Source: Tanytarsus gracilentus
Taxonomy: Eukaryota; Arthropoda; Insecta; Diptera; Chironomidae
Assembly (NCBI GenBank): GCA_038502055.1
Contig: JAXRKN010000037.1
Location: 3,348,001-3,412,000, forward strand
Length of the DNA: 64,000 nt
Direction of reading: 5' to 3'
The translations under genes and the position numbers were made by a program. How positions within the stretch are numbered: position 1 is the first letter of the stretch; each line of letters opens with the position of its first letter. Of this stretch, positions 1-12,474 are shown piece by piece. The notes beneath the pieces were generated by a model. The model did not search any database and was not told the DNA's origin. It was given only the letters and a program-made list of their open reading frames with translations.

Positions 1-405
1 TCGCCTCTCATCCATGACATTGCCATTTCTATGTGCTACGCTTCCTCATTGTTGGAAATGATTCAGCTTAAATTGGGTGAGAGAGAGAGTGAACGGAAAC
101 GCTAACCAGAAATGGCAGTGGCTTCACCATTTACTTTTTTTTCTCCCCGTGGTGAATTACTATCATTCTAGGTGAATGGCAACTTAAATTCTCTGAGCAC
201 CGAGATTCATTTGGATTATTATTAAGAGCTTTCTTACTTTCCTTTTTGTTTTTATCATTATCATTGTTATTATTATGAAATCTCTTCATTCCACTCGCTT
301 GGTGTTTGCGGCTAATGAAATTTTGATGAGTTTCTTTAAGTACTTTTTTATATTAAGTGGGAGAGAAATGATTTGATAATTTAACGAATATCCTGATTTG
401 TTTTA

Positions 406-509
406 AAAACTTTGCATATTTTCATAACGTATTTTTATTTTTCAAACATCAAATTCAAATTTTATTAACTGATTTTTTCAAAACTTTGCATATTTTCATA
501 ACGTATTTT
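406..509. repeat. 30-bp direct repeat, two copies 74 bp apart
   Basis: Positions 406-435 and 480-509 are identical over 30 bp. Both begin AAAACTTTGCATATTTTCAT and end in ACGTATTTT. The flanks stay partly similar (ATT, TTCAAA, ATTTTAT on both sides), so this looks like a decayed tandem duplication of a unit of about 74 bp and not a mobile-element end. Confidence 0.8.
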
Positions 510-3500
510 AATTATTCAAATTTTATAAATGATTTTTTAAAAAAGCTCACGTGCTTGGTTCTCAATGCATTACGATCCTATAAAAAAATTTAATAATGTC
601 ACAAAACATTTAAATGATGAAGTTGAATAAAAACCTCATCGCACACTTAATTCTCCATCAACTGAATAATGTCGCACAAAAATTTCCCTCAACTTGAACT
701 TTTTTAATGATGTAATTTTCTCCCATCTGTGTGCATACAATTGAGTTTCGAAAAATAGTTTTGGGTTGCTGCACACACACAAAAAATCCTCATCTGCATG
801 ATGAGTTAGCATTTTGCAATATTTTAAAATTTCCCTGCATACAATTTCTCTCTCTCTCTCTCGCTTGCTTTTAACTGAAGTGGAAGTGAATTATACAAAA
901 AGTTTTTCATGAGTTCAATTTGTACGAAAAAAAATGAAATAAAGCGAAAGCGAAGCAGAAAAAAAATTTGTACGGTATAACAACAAGGAAATAATGGTTT
1001 TCCCTGCTATTCATGACATTCTCCTGTACGTATGTACTAACTAGAGTGAGAGAGAGTCGACAGGCTGGCAGATGGAAGTGGAAGAGGAGAAACGGATTAT
1101 TGTGCATGTTTAAGGTTCATTTTATTGCATTGCAAATAGAGCCATAAAGCCACTTCATCCCTCTCAACCCCACCGCCATTGTCGTCGTAGTCGTCAACTA
1201 CTCTCATAGCAAGCACACATATGGCACATCAGCAGCAGTGGATTCAATGTACACACACACAGTTCATAGTTTCCATTTGTCATAATTTGTCATTCTTCAT
1301 TTCACCGTAAAATGAATTTTTATTTGTGGCTGAATGTGTGCTCTCTTTTTTCAAAATGATGTGAAATAAAAACATGAAATTGTTCCTGCAACATGTTCGT
1401 CCCATAAAGCACATTTTCACTGACATAAAATCGTCCTTTCTCATCATGAAAGAGTCTCATGCTTCCTTACTACTAATAGTGAACTGACAAATTAATGGCA
1501 AAAAATTCTATGAGCATTAAAATGATGGTTGTAATGGGAATAAATTCATGAGGAAATGAGGGAGCACTTTAAAGAGCTGCTTTGATGGATTATTTGACAT
1601 TTGAGGGTTCTCATACTAAAATAACTTGAGAATTAAGAGAGCGTTAAATTATTTGAAATAAATATTAATGTTTGTATTTTTAACAAACGAATTTGGATTC
1701 GAAAGATTGTAAAGGAAATGCTGCCGTAAATTTTAAATTACACTTTGTGACACTCGAGTGAAATTTCCCTTCATAGAAAGCACGATGGAGAAAAATATTC
1801 CACTCTAAGTGCAGCTTGTTTATGGCTCATGTACACTTCCATAGTTTCATGCACCAAGAGTGAGAAAGAATGGTTGTTGGTTTTTTATGATGCCGCAAAT
1901 TTGTCGCTCACTTCGCATCCACTTCTAAGCTCTATGTACAAGCTTTCGACGTGAAGTGTCATTAAAAAGAGTCATTTAATTAAAATGGATGATGCAAGGA
2001 GAGAAAAAAATCAATTAATTAAGATGCATGCGACATACACCCAAGCCTCCGAGAGACACTTGAGTGAGTTTGAGTTAATTGGGACTCGAGAGAAAGAGAG
2101 GCGACGTTAATTATTTTTATGGTTCAGACTCATAAACTTTTCATTCTCGCTCATTAAAAAAGCATCTTTTGTCATTGAATGCAATCACTATAAATTACTA
2201 AAGCGTTGTTAAAATTTCAACTGACTTGACATTAAAATTTATAATTTTTAGAAGCTGTAAATTTTTTAGTTTAACCCAAAAAAATTCAATATATCATAAA
2301 CAAGCTTGAAAAGAGGCAAATTATTGAACCAATGACATGTTCGACTGCGAGGTTGAACATGCAGTCATAATTGAAAAAACGAACATTTTTTATTGCATTT
2401 GATGGAATGGATTCGATGGTGTAGAGCGATAAAGCGAGAGAGAGAGACAAGTGTCTCGACAAGAACTGAAATAATTGCGAGTATCGCATAAAAATTAATT
2501 AAAACTTCCATTGTCAGCAGTTTTGCTGATGTTGAAGAAAACACCCAGAAAAAAAAACTTTTTGAGACAGCGAGAATTTTACGATTATGGAGTGAATTAA
2601 GTCAATTAATGTGAAAAAATTTATCGCGTGTGTTTTAACTAAATCCTTTTCTTTGTCGTCGTGTAATTGAAAAAAGTTATTTATATTTTTTCAACTCAAA
2701 AATTTATAAATTTTTAAACACGTAGAATTATATTATACGTTAGTGATCCAATTTCAAACACGATGGATCACTTTTCCGAAGGGCTAAATAGAGAAATTCA
2801 AAAGCTTTCATGTAAAAATTACTCAGTTTCCGAGGGGCGGTGAAGATTTTTAAATTTCGTAACGGTCATGTAAGGTATCTTAATTCTACGTGTATTTTTA
2901 AAAATCTAACAGAAAAATTTAAATTCAAAAATGGGAGATTATTTTTAGAAAACTCTTTATGTGGCAGACAACTTAAACAGATTTACTCTTATGAGAATAT
3001 CGATGAATGGATTTTCCAAAGAAAATCTTCTCCTCAAATTATTTTTATCTTTTAAATACCCTCGTCATGCCAACGCACAACTTGAAATAACCGGATTCTC
3101 GAGAAATCTAATATGAAGAGAGATTTTTTGCATGTTTTCTATCACAATTGCGTGCAAAACTTCGTCCTTAATTTCTTAACATATGAATATGATCGGAAAG
3201 ACATAAAGGCAAATGTGTGTTGATGAAAAGAGAGGAAAAGCAGACAAGGCAGCCGAGAAATCATGGAGGCAGAAACATTTAGGGACAAACTGACATCTGT
3301 GAAAGATGAAAACTCCTACACGATGTTGGAAAATTGCTCATTCTTGCATGAAAATGTTCGATAAATTATTTGTGTGAATGAATTGAGAGAAAGTCAGCAG
3401 ATACATAAAATTTTATGAAAATTGACAATAATTCAGAAGAAAAATGTTCCCTAAACGAGTAAATGAGAATTTATTCAAGGGAAGAAAAATAAATAATTTA

Positions 3501-3689
3501 CATCAGAAATAAATTTTGAATTTTTTAACGGATTTTCCATTTTTAGAAGTTTTCCTCCCTTGAAGAATTTTCATTAAACTCTTTAATTAGCAATCCATAA
3601 ATGTTAAAAAATTTAACCGTTGACTATTTGATATTATTAAAAATAATGTGCATGCTTTAAAAAACTGCCATGAAGACAACACGAGTAGA

Positions 3690-3690
<1 letters not shown>

Positions 3691-3716
<26 letters not shown>
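3691..3716. repeat. (GA)n microsatellite
   Basis: Thirteen uninterrupted GA dinucleotides. It is the longest GA run in the window; many shorter GAGAGA runs occur throughout. GA runs can bind GAGA-factor-type proteins in flies, but nothing here ties this one to a promoter. Confidence 0.9.
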
Positions 3717-3720
<4 letters not shown>

Positions 3721-6144
3721 TGATAAACTTCTCCATTGAATTATTAGATTCCCATAATGTGTCTCAATTTCTTAAACATCAAAAAAAGTCTTTCGCTTTT
3801 ATGCAACATAAAAAAAGTTCTCGACGGTATTAAAAGAAAAATTGCGAGATAAGAGACATAAACTTCAAAAAAGGTATTCGACACAGCTCAGCGAAAAAAA
3901 TTTCACTGAGTAAGACGAAAAAATTGTTCGCACACACAAAAAAGCCTCTCGAGAGAGAGAAAAGAAAAAATCTCGTTCAAGTGAAATCAATTAAGATAAT
4001 GAAAAATTAAATTAATATTGAGGCACGTCGAAAATGAGAATGAGAGGAGGTTGTTGCCGAAAAAAAAAAGTGCTTCACACAAAAAAAAATTTCTCCTCAT
4101 ATAATTTTCATTTGACGTCGGAGAGAAATAAAGGAAATTAAAAGGATTAAAAAATGAATGGAAAAGAGATAGCATTGAAAGAAAAATGAGCAGAGAAAGA
4201 AATTCAATTTTCAAATGGGGAAAAATGTCTCGTCTTATCTTTCATTTCTCTTGAAAGCTTTTCTTCCTAATGATTTTTCTTTTTAATCGCTTCTCATTCT
4301 TATTAATGTGCGAACACATTCCTCTTCTACTCTTTCAACATCAATTTAATATTATCTCTCTCGTGTATGTTTATCGCAGAATGAAAATTCCTGCAAATTT
4401 ATGTGCGTATGGTTGGATACACCTGCTTTAATTGAGATTCACGAAAATATTTATATCTTAATTAGTAAAAAATAATTTAATATTAAACAAAAACACTGTG
4501 AAGAAATTAAAATTATCAAATAAATAGGACGTTGATAAAATAAAGTATTGTCAATTAAGCATAGCTGTAATAATTGTAATCAAGTAATAATCATTAAGCG
4601 TTGTGTGTTTTTCTTTGTTGATCAATTAACGATATTCGCGCAAGTTATTCACATTTAATGAGAAATAAAGTGGATTTTCTTTTGAAAAAATAATTACGAA
4701 AAGTTTTATTAATTTCCTTTTTTCTCTTTCTGCCAGTCATCGTAGCAATTTTTGTGATAATAGTTTTGAATAAAAATAAAAGAAACTTTTTCTTTACCTC
4801 TTCATCCTCATTTATGAAAAAGAGAGATTGCATTTAAAAGTCATAAAAGTTATGTCCTTTCCTAGTGCTTGATAAAAATTAAAAGAAAGTTTTAAAAAAA
4901 ATCTGTTCGTTCCTTCTTATGTTTTCGCAAATTGCCGCGTGACATAAATTAAAAAACGGCAATTTCCGCTGTTGAATTTCGTGATAAATGAACTCGTCTC
5001 TCGGGAGTGAATGGAAAATAAAAAGTTTTTCTCTCGCTCCATATTTACAGAAGCAATTTAAGTGGAAGGATGTATGCACAAGTTTTGTTACCGCCGCGAG
5101 GTAATTGATGAACAAAAAAAGAAGAAAATTATTTTTGTCATTTTGGAGTTTTTTGATGTTTCTCGGGAGAAATATTATTGAAGTTTGTGTGGGATTAAAA
5201 AAGTAGAAATTAAATACGTTTAATTTGAAGAGTTAGCAATAAAATTTTCATTTTACAAACTCGATGACTTCACAAGTTTGTCATCCGATCGACAATGCAG
5301 CAAACAGAAGAAAAATTCCAATTTTCACATGATATAAAAAATTTTAAAATCTCAATTGAATGACAAATAAAAATATCAGCAATATATTTTTTTGCAACCT
5401 CGAATCGCTTGATTTTATTTTAATTTATTTATTTTGCTGAAATGGTTTCAGTTGAGTTCACTAGAAAAAAAATTGCGTTTTTATTGTTTCCTCTCGTCGA
5501 ATTGACAGATTGTTGCAAAAAATCTGTTTGACATCCTCCTGACACATGTGAATTGATGACAAAGCATGCACGGAAAAAATATCGATTGATCCTCTCACAC
5601 CATTCGTGTCACTTCATCATCAAGACACATGCACACAGTTCCTCGAAAGTGACATTTCAAGCGCTCACTCACCGAATTGTGGCATTGCACATATGTGATG
5701 GAATTTCTTCGTCTCGAAATGTTTGGCATTCAAAGAGTCAATATTTAAGTCGATTATTGATTGGGTGTTAACGGTTTGCTTGCTCTTCAAGCTCTCGTTT
5801 CACTTTTTTTTTGGAGCAACGATGAATACACAAATTTGACGTACATTCTGAAGTCAGCGAGGAAGAAAACATTTTTATTGAGGGCAATTGAATTGATAAA
5901 AGGGTTAAATTCGTTTACTTTTGTAAAATAATTGACTTAGGTTAGTTTCATTAATCGATATTAAGTGATAAGTTTTCGAAAATATTTATACAAAAAATTG
6001 AAGGCTGACGCATGATCGATTAAAAAAAAGATATCGCCAAATCCGCTTCCCCATTGATAAAGATTTTTTTATATCCGATAAAATAATAAAAATTTCTAGC
6101 ATTTTTTCATAAGGTGACAAATCGTGAAACAGTGAAGTTCAAAA

Positions 6145-7131
6145 ATGGATAAAAATATAATTTTACTGTTTTTGCTCTCAATTTCAACTTCGAGCGCAAT
6201 TTTCCTGGAATGCCACTTTGAGATGCATTCATTTCCCGCATTGGGTGCAGTTTACTTCTGCAATGTGAACAGAATTTTAGATTCATCTCCTGGATACAAT
6301 GGATCTCATTTTGGAAATAGAAACACGGGAGATGTTGGCGGAATTCGATTTCCGGCGGATGTTTGTGCATCATCGAATTTAATCGAAATTCCGAGTGGAT
6401 TAAAAACAATTTTTCCAAATTTAATTGCTCTTAAATTCTTAAACTGTCCAATAACAACTTTAACAGGTCATGAACTTGAAAATTATCCAAATTTAAGAAT
6501 ATTTGAATTTTCATTCACTGACGTCGAAAGAATTCCTGGAATTTTTTTTAATTACACGAGTAACATAAGTCACATCAACTTTGCTGATAACAAAATTCAG
6601 CGTGCAGGAAAAAATCTTCTTAATCATCTTCAACGATTGAGTCGATTAGATTTCGAAAGAAATTCGTGTATTGACATACGAGGTCAAAATGATCGTGAAA
6701 TAACGGAACTCATACAGGCATTGGATAATAATTGTGAAGATTTTGATCAGGAAACAACAACAATTGGTGGATCAACAACGCAATTTCATTCTACTTCAGT
6801 TGCAGGACCACCATCAGTTCCTACCCCAACATCAACTACTCAAAATAGTGACGAATGTGATCTTGATGATTTTGAGTTGGAAGTCTGCACACTAATAGAT
6901 CAAGTTGCAACAATGCAGACAGAAATTGATGATCTTTCGATTGAGAATAAAAATTTAAAATCATCAGTTGGAAGTTTAGAAACAGAAGTTGATGAGTTAA
7001 AGCGAAAAAATGAAAATTTACAATTAAATGTCAACGATTTTGAAAAAAGATTGGATGAACACGAAAGAATCTTAAAGGAAATGGAAAATTTAATTATTGA
7101 TTGGACTTCAAGACCTTGCGCGTGTCTTTAA
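6145..7131 (+). CDS. secreted leucine-rich-repeat protein with C-terminal coiled coil
   Basis: Single-exon frame of 328 aa with a good start context (CAAAAATGG). Residues 1-18 form a signal peptide (hydrophobic LLFLLSIS core, probable cut after SSA). An N-terminal Cys-containing module covers about 22-75 (C23, C39, C74). Irregular leucine-rich repeats follow at about 78-180, with repeated FPNLxxLxFxxC and YPNLxxFxF spacing. Next come a Thr/Ser/Pro-rich linker at about 203-236, a heptad-like charged coiled coil at about 249-320, and a C-terminal CAC. The order of signal peptide, LRR, cysteines and coiled coil resembles secreted dipteran LRR proteins, including the LRIM/APL1 immune group of mosquitoes. 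That likeness is of layout only; I cannot assign orthology. The protein is expected to be extracellular, perhaps forming oligomers through the coiled coil. The function is unknown. Confidence 0.87.
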   Translation: MDKNIILLFLLSISTSSAIFLECHFEMHSFPALGAVYFCNVNRILDSSPGYNGSHFGNRNTGDVGGIRFPADVCASSNLIEIPSGLKTIFPNLIALKFLNCPITTLTGHELENYPNLRIFEFSFTDVERIPGIFFNYTSNISHINFADNKIQRAGKNLLNHLQRLSRLDFERNSCIDIRGQNDREITELIQALDNNCEDFDQETTTIGGSTTQFHSTSVAGPPSVPTPTSTTQNSDECDLDDFELEVCTLIDQVATMQTEIDDLSIENKNLKSSVGSLETEVDELKRKNENLQLNVNDFEKRLDEHERILKEMENLIIDWTSRPCACL

Positions 7132-7172
7132 ATGTATAAAATATTTAACGTTAAAATTAATTTAAATTATTG

Positions 7173-7178
7173 AATAAA
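7173..7178 (+). terminator. polyadenylation signal of the LRR gene
   Basis: AATAAA 42 nt after the stop codon, in a T/A-rich stretch. A second AATAAA at 7219-7224 is a possible alternative. Confidence 0.6.
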
Positions 7179-7224
7179 AATTGCTTTAAGATCGTTCAGA
7201 GTCAATTTCAACTTTAACAATAAA

Positions 7225-8723
7225 TCATCATCCCATTGATTTAGCATCATTCATCCGTCATAAAGTATAACATCACCATATAAATGTGCAGTGTTGAAGA
7301 AATCCCTTCGCTCATAAAGATACTTGAAAAATCATTACTCCCATGAACCAAAAATTAAAGAACTTTTTCATGTGAATATGCGGGCGGGTGTGAGAGTGCG
7401 AAAGTCTCAGAATATTTCTTTGGGAATTGGCGAGGGTTTTATGGCACCACTCTGTATCTCTCAATGGTGCTTATTTCACATAATGCGAAAAGCAATAAAT
7501 GTGTGTGAGTGAGGTTCATGAGACGACATTCAAGATCCCTTACTCTTAGCGCATGAGAAAACAATTGAAATACTTTTTTATATTGATCATGATTTTGAAG
7601 CTGGTTATAATTTTTGAAGATGTCGAGTCAAAAAAGTGTTTTGCAATAATAATTTTCAAGCAGTTGAAAAATCAATTTTAATCTGTTAAAAAATTGCATA
7701 ACTTTAAGGCGAATTTTTTTAAAAATATTTCACCGGTCCCTTCATAGAATTTTTAATATCCAAAAAAATATTTGCAGCAGATTTTCCCTAAAACCTAAGA
7801 GCATCATCAGCAAAAATGACATTGACTGAAAAGCTCCTAAAATATGGTTTTCTCGTATACATTTACCGACTAAAAAAAGAGCATTGCATGACGATGATGA
7901 GACGACGATGAAAAAAGCCATAAAAGTCATTCAAGATGTTGCTGCTGTTTTGAAACGTCGTCGACGATGATGAAGACTCGAGAGTGAGAGAGGCAAATGG
8001 GTAAGATGATATTTTAATGAGGACGGAGATTTTCTAATGGCACACACAAGATTTTCCAATTTTATCATCGTCTCCTCCACTCCTTATAGCAATCACCCTT
8101 CATCATTCAGCATAACTATGACGAGGGATTCACCAAGCTCACTCAATGAGTGATTTTAAAGTGTCTCTTTTCATTTTTCGGCATCTCTTAAGTTGTCAAT
8201 TGTTGTGAGTGAGCAAGGTATGAGAAAAAGTTCATCGTTTTGCGATGACGAAAAGAAATTTCAAGTGAGAGATCATGGAAAGTAAATGAAAAAAGGTTTC
8301 ATTTGCAACAAAATAAGTGGGAAAGTTTTTTTTCGTCTTGCGAAGAAAGCAGAAGCTACTTAAAGTCTTTTCTCGAATTTTCAACTTTTTCTTTCACAAT
8401 TTTAAAAACTGATTTTCGATTTAACCCTTTTTTACCCTTTAACACATCGCAGGAAGAAGTTTGCGAGTATCATTTGTCGAATGGCAGTGACACACTCTCG
8501 GCGCGATGGCGGAAGAAACTTTTCCACTTGCATCTCACTTCAACCAACAAAAAAAGAGAGACGAAAATTAAATGATAAAAGAGTAAAACTTTTTCCTTCA
8601 CTTGCTTATCAATACTTTTGCAATCTTCTTCGGCAACAAAGAGCGATAGAGAAGTTAAGGCGACAGAGGAAGAAAATTATCAGCGCGCTTGAGAGATGTG
8701 CAATAATTTTCTAATAAATCAAT

Positions 8724-8754
<31 letters not shown>

Positions 8755-11700
8755 ATCAAGATTCACTAACAATTACTCACACCACACTTGGTGCTGGCTG
8801 CTGTTCCGCTCCTTAAATAAGAGACAAAGTGTCGAGCATCACATTGAACGAAGAGGAGGAGACGAGAAAAACGCTGCCATTATGGTGGCAGTACGTCACT
8901 TATGCACTGTGCTGCTTCTCACTGACAGAAAAATTTACGATAAATGATTGCTTTGAAGCGACATGGCAATTTAGAAGTAGCATTTCTCCTCCACCATTCT
9001 TATGCTGCTGAGAGATGCTCCGATAGCACATTAGCGAGAAATTAAATTATCATTTTACTCCCTCCTTTCTCACATAGCATCGCTTTGCTTTCGATTCTTC
9101 TTTTTCATCATCAAAATCGTTTTTTTTTTGCGAAAATTGCGAAATAATTTTTTTCTCTTGCATCTAATTTTTGGTTTCTTTTGCTGATTTTTCATCAGTT
9201 CGCCAATTAAGAGGGAAAATTATTCTCGCAATATGAAATGAAATTTCTTCTTCTTGATCTCACCTTACATAAAAGAAAAGAAATGATAAGAAACTCATTA
9301 TGTTTGCTGTTTTGCGATGATTCCATTACACTGCGAAATTGCTAGACTTATTTATTTTTTCCAGATGATTTATTTGTGAGTAATTTATCATTGAAAGAAA
9401 TTACAAGTGTTGTTTGAGAGGAATTGAATTATCAAGAGAGACATTCGAATAAAGTGCAAATAATTTAGTTGAAAAAAATATCGAAATTTTAATAATTTAC
9501 CAAAGGTTAAAATGTCATTTTTAATTCACCGTCGAGATTACTTCAGCCATAAATTTCGCATTTTAACGACTGTTTAAAATTTTTATCTGCAAAAATTTTC
9601 ATAAAATTGCCATTAAGTGATGCATTCGAAAATAGCCTTGAAAGTTGGAAACTTGAAAACCACGATTTTATCCAAAAATGAAGCTCATTAAAATTTAAGA
9701 GAAGGTGCTGACCTAATTTTGAACTCAGTGCTTACCGGTTCCTTTCCAAGTTCAACATTCACTTTACCGACAATAAAAATTACATCATTCGATATGTTGG
9801 TGTTCTTGAAAAAAAAATCACGTTCGCATCGAAAAAGGGAAGAAAGAGAGAGAGAAAACATGCAATCCATTCAAAACAAAAAAATGTATAGGAAAGGTCG
9901 TCGAAACAGAGAGAAACCGGACCCCTAAGAATGAAACGGAAAGTTGTCAGATAAGTTAATCGAAAAGCCACAACATGCCGTCGCACCGAAATTATTTTGT
10001 GGTTGCAACATTAATCTGGGCTACATTAGCCGGAAAATAAATTTCGTAAATTAAAATCATCGTCACAATTGTGATGTTGAATAATCCAATTAACATTAAA
10101 ACTCTCTCACAACGCAGAGCGAAAAAAAAGTCGTCTCAGTGAACCAATTAAAGAGCACTCTCGCTTAAATGTAAATGTTTGTGTTATGCTGAGCGCAAAC
10201 AGTGAAGAGTGTCATGAAAATAGAATGCTAATGGAGACGTACCTCTACACAATGCATGCGACGCGAAGAGAGAAAATATAGCGAAAGAGTATAAACAAAT
10301 TCGTTATGCGGATGAAGTAACAAACGAGATAGATGAATAAAAAGTGTTAAAGCGATTCACATAAACTTCTTAATTTTCTCCCAAAAAAAAGTAAATACTT
10401 TTTTGACCCACAGCGAATACTCACGATGCGATGTGTGAATGAGGAACGTGAAAAACTCGATTTGTCAATGTGCGTCGAGATGACTCGCGAATGGAAACAA
10501 TGAGAAAGGTAAGCTTGAGATAACCTGATTTCATGCCTTTTCAAGGTCGACTGCTTTCGTTCTAAAAACCAAAAAAAAATAATTATTTTACAAATTTATA
10601 AAAATTATTTAATTTTAATTTTGAAATTTTAAAAATAAATTTCCAGTTTTTTGAGTGTCCAACACACCTCGACTCGACGGTATTTCTTTTTTGAATATAT
10701 TTTAAAGTCGTTCGTCTCTGACTTTTTATTAAATCAGCAAATTATTTAATTCAGTCAGTGATATTCCGCGGACGTATCAACATCGGTGAATTGATTTTTT
10801 TTAACAAAAATATTTATCGCTAGTATGTGTTAAATTTTAGAATATTGTATTTTTTTATGAAGCGTGGAATGAGTGGCGTCGCATAAAAAGTTGTGCATAA
10901 AATTTCTCAACCAACCAGCACGGCACTCTCATCTCAGTAGAAGAAGTTCTTAGTTCATTTTCCGCATAATAAACTTAATAATTTTCCAGTGCTTTAGTGG
11001 GTTATCTCTCGCTCTACGACTGCTGCTGTTATGAGAGAGTGCTGGCAGAATTATCTCTGCATCCATGTGTAAAAAAGAATATTTATTGGGAAAATAAAGT
11101 TATTATGAGTGGAGTTTTTTTTCGACAATAAATCACGCAAATTTTCCTTCTCACTCCATTCGCGTGGTGCGCACTTTAAGATCTCATTTGAATAATAATA
11201 ATAATAACAGTGTACGTAGAGTGAAAAACAACAATAATATCGTATTTAATTCAATAATAAATTTAAATCTCCCCCAGAATTAAGTGCGAGGTGAAGCACA
11301 GAGTGAAGAAATAAAAAGCATTTGTTAGCATAAAAAATATGTTGTGTTGCCATTAAAAAAATTTGCTATGACACTCTCTTATGCTCAGTGCACAGAAGTT
11401 TTATGATTAATTGCTTAAATTTATTGGGTGGTTGTTGCACAATTGAGAGAACTCACTTTGCCACAGAAATAAAATATTATTCCACACATTCATAACGTCG
11501 TGACTTGTGTGAAGTGCTAGTTAATATGGACACTCATGCTTTTTACTACCAATATATGCAAATTATGGATGCCTCACAATTTAAAAAAACTTTTTAGATA
11601 AATTTCACTTTTTTTGCATAACCTCACGTCCAAACTGAAAATTTTATAAATAACTTACTCACTCGAGGGACGACATGAACATATTGTGTTCGGAGAGAAA

Positions 11701-12434
11701 TTAATTAATTTTTTAATGATTTGGCAATTTTAATTAATTTACAAAAACTCATTTTTCCGCATGCTCAAGTACTTTTTATTTTGGTTTATGATACGGGCGA
11801 GAGCAAGCGCCACCGCAATAATAATGATAACATCGCATAACATGGAGATTGCCTGTCAGTTGGTTGAAAAATTGCGGCTCTTTTTTTGTGTGTGTATGTG
11901 TACGAGAGAAAAATTCTTGATTTGAAAAAATATTTGCTTGGCAGCAATGATTTTGCTCATTTTTCCATCAAAAATTCCTTATACATATTTTTTTGCTATT
12001 TTTTTCGCCATCGTCAGAGATATTAGAGCGACAAAAGCGGTAACGAGGAAAAATATAAAATAAATGCGAGAGGAACAAAAAAGAATAAAATAAGAGGAAA
12101 ATCTCTTTTGTGAAAAACATTCATACACTCAGAGCAAGAAGTTTGTCACAAGAGAATTCATCGAGATTTTGATGTAGAATAAAATAAAACGACGACATCA
12201 GACAATTTTTGTGTGTGTGTACATTCCTAAGGAACTTTTTTTTCCCTTCAGTGGTATCAACAGCAATTTGTTAAGCTCCACAATTTTTTTGTATCTCCAC
12301 ACAATTGAATTGTGAGTGAGTTGGAGGAGGAGAAGTGCTTACTAAGCATATCATATCACATCAAATACAACAATATAAACATAATATTACACTCAGCACA
12401 TACATATAGAGAGTGCCTGCGTGAGAATTAAGAC
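7225..12434. other. gene-free spacer upstream of the HSD-like gene
   Basis: No convincing coding region on either strand. The stretch includes a (GT)n run at 8724-8748 and many short GA/CT and CA tracts. It must contain the promoter and 5' leader of the gene whose ATG is at 12435, and possibly untranslated exons, but I cannot place a transcription start from sequence alone. Confidence 0.5.
8724..8748. repeat. (TG)n microsatellite
   Basis: About 12 TG repeats without interruption. It creates a run of Cys/Val codons in overlapping frames, which should not be mistaken for a gene. Confidence 0.9.
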
Positions 12435-12474
12435 ATGACAACAGACAAGGGTGGAGATGTGGTGCTAATCACAG
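12435..12474 (+). CDS. HSD-like gene, exon 1
   Basis: Encodes MTTDKGGDVVLIT and the first base of Gly14, followed by the donor GTAAGA. The first beta strand of the Rossmann fold is completed only after splicing to 21090, where the reading becomes LITGGSGFLG. This motif continuity across 8.6 kb is the main proof of the exon pair. In-frame ATG context is AGACATGA. Confidence 0.9.

Larger units (their letters stand above)
1..6144. other. gene-free spacer upstream of the LRR gene
   Basis: No reading frame here looks like a protein; the open stretches are short, rich in Phe, Lys, Ile and Asn, and typical of A+T-rich noncoding DNA. The stretch holds short GA/CT microsatellites (the clearest at 3691-3716), scattered CA runs, and a 30-bp direct repeat near 406 and 480 listed separately. 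I could not identify a promoter, an RNA gene or a transposon terminus. Confidence 0.6.

Noticed and set aside
6107..6418. 103-residue minus-strand open frame
   Set aside because: Antisense shadow of the start of the LRR gene; no motif.
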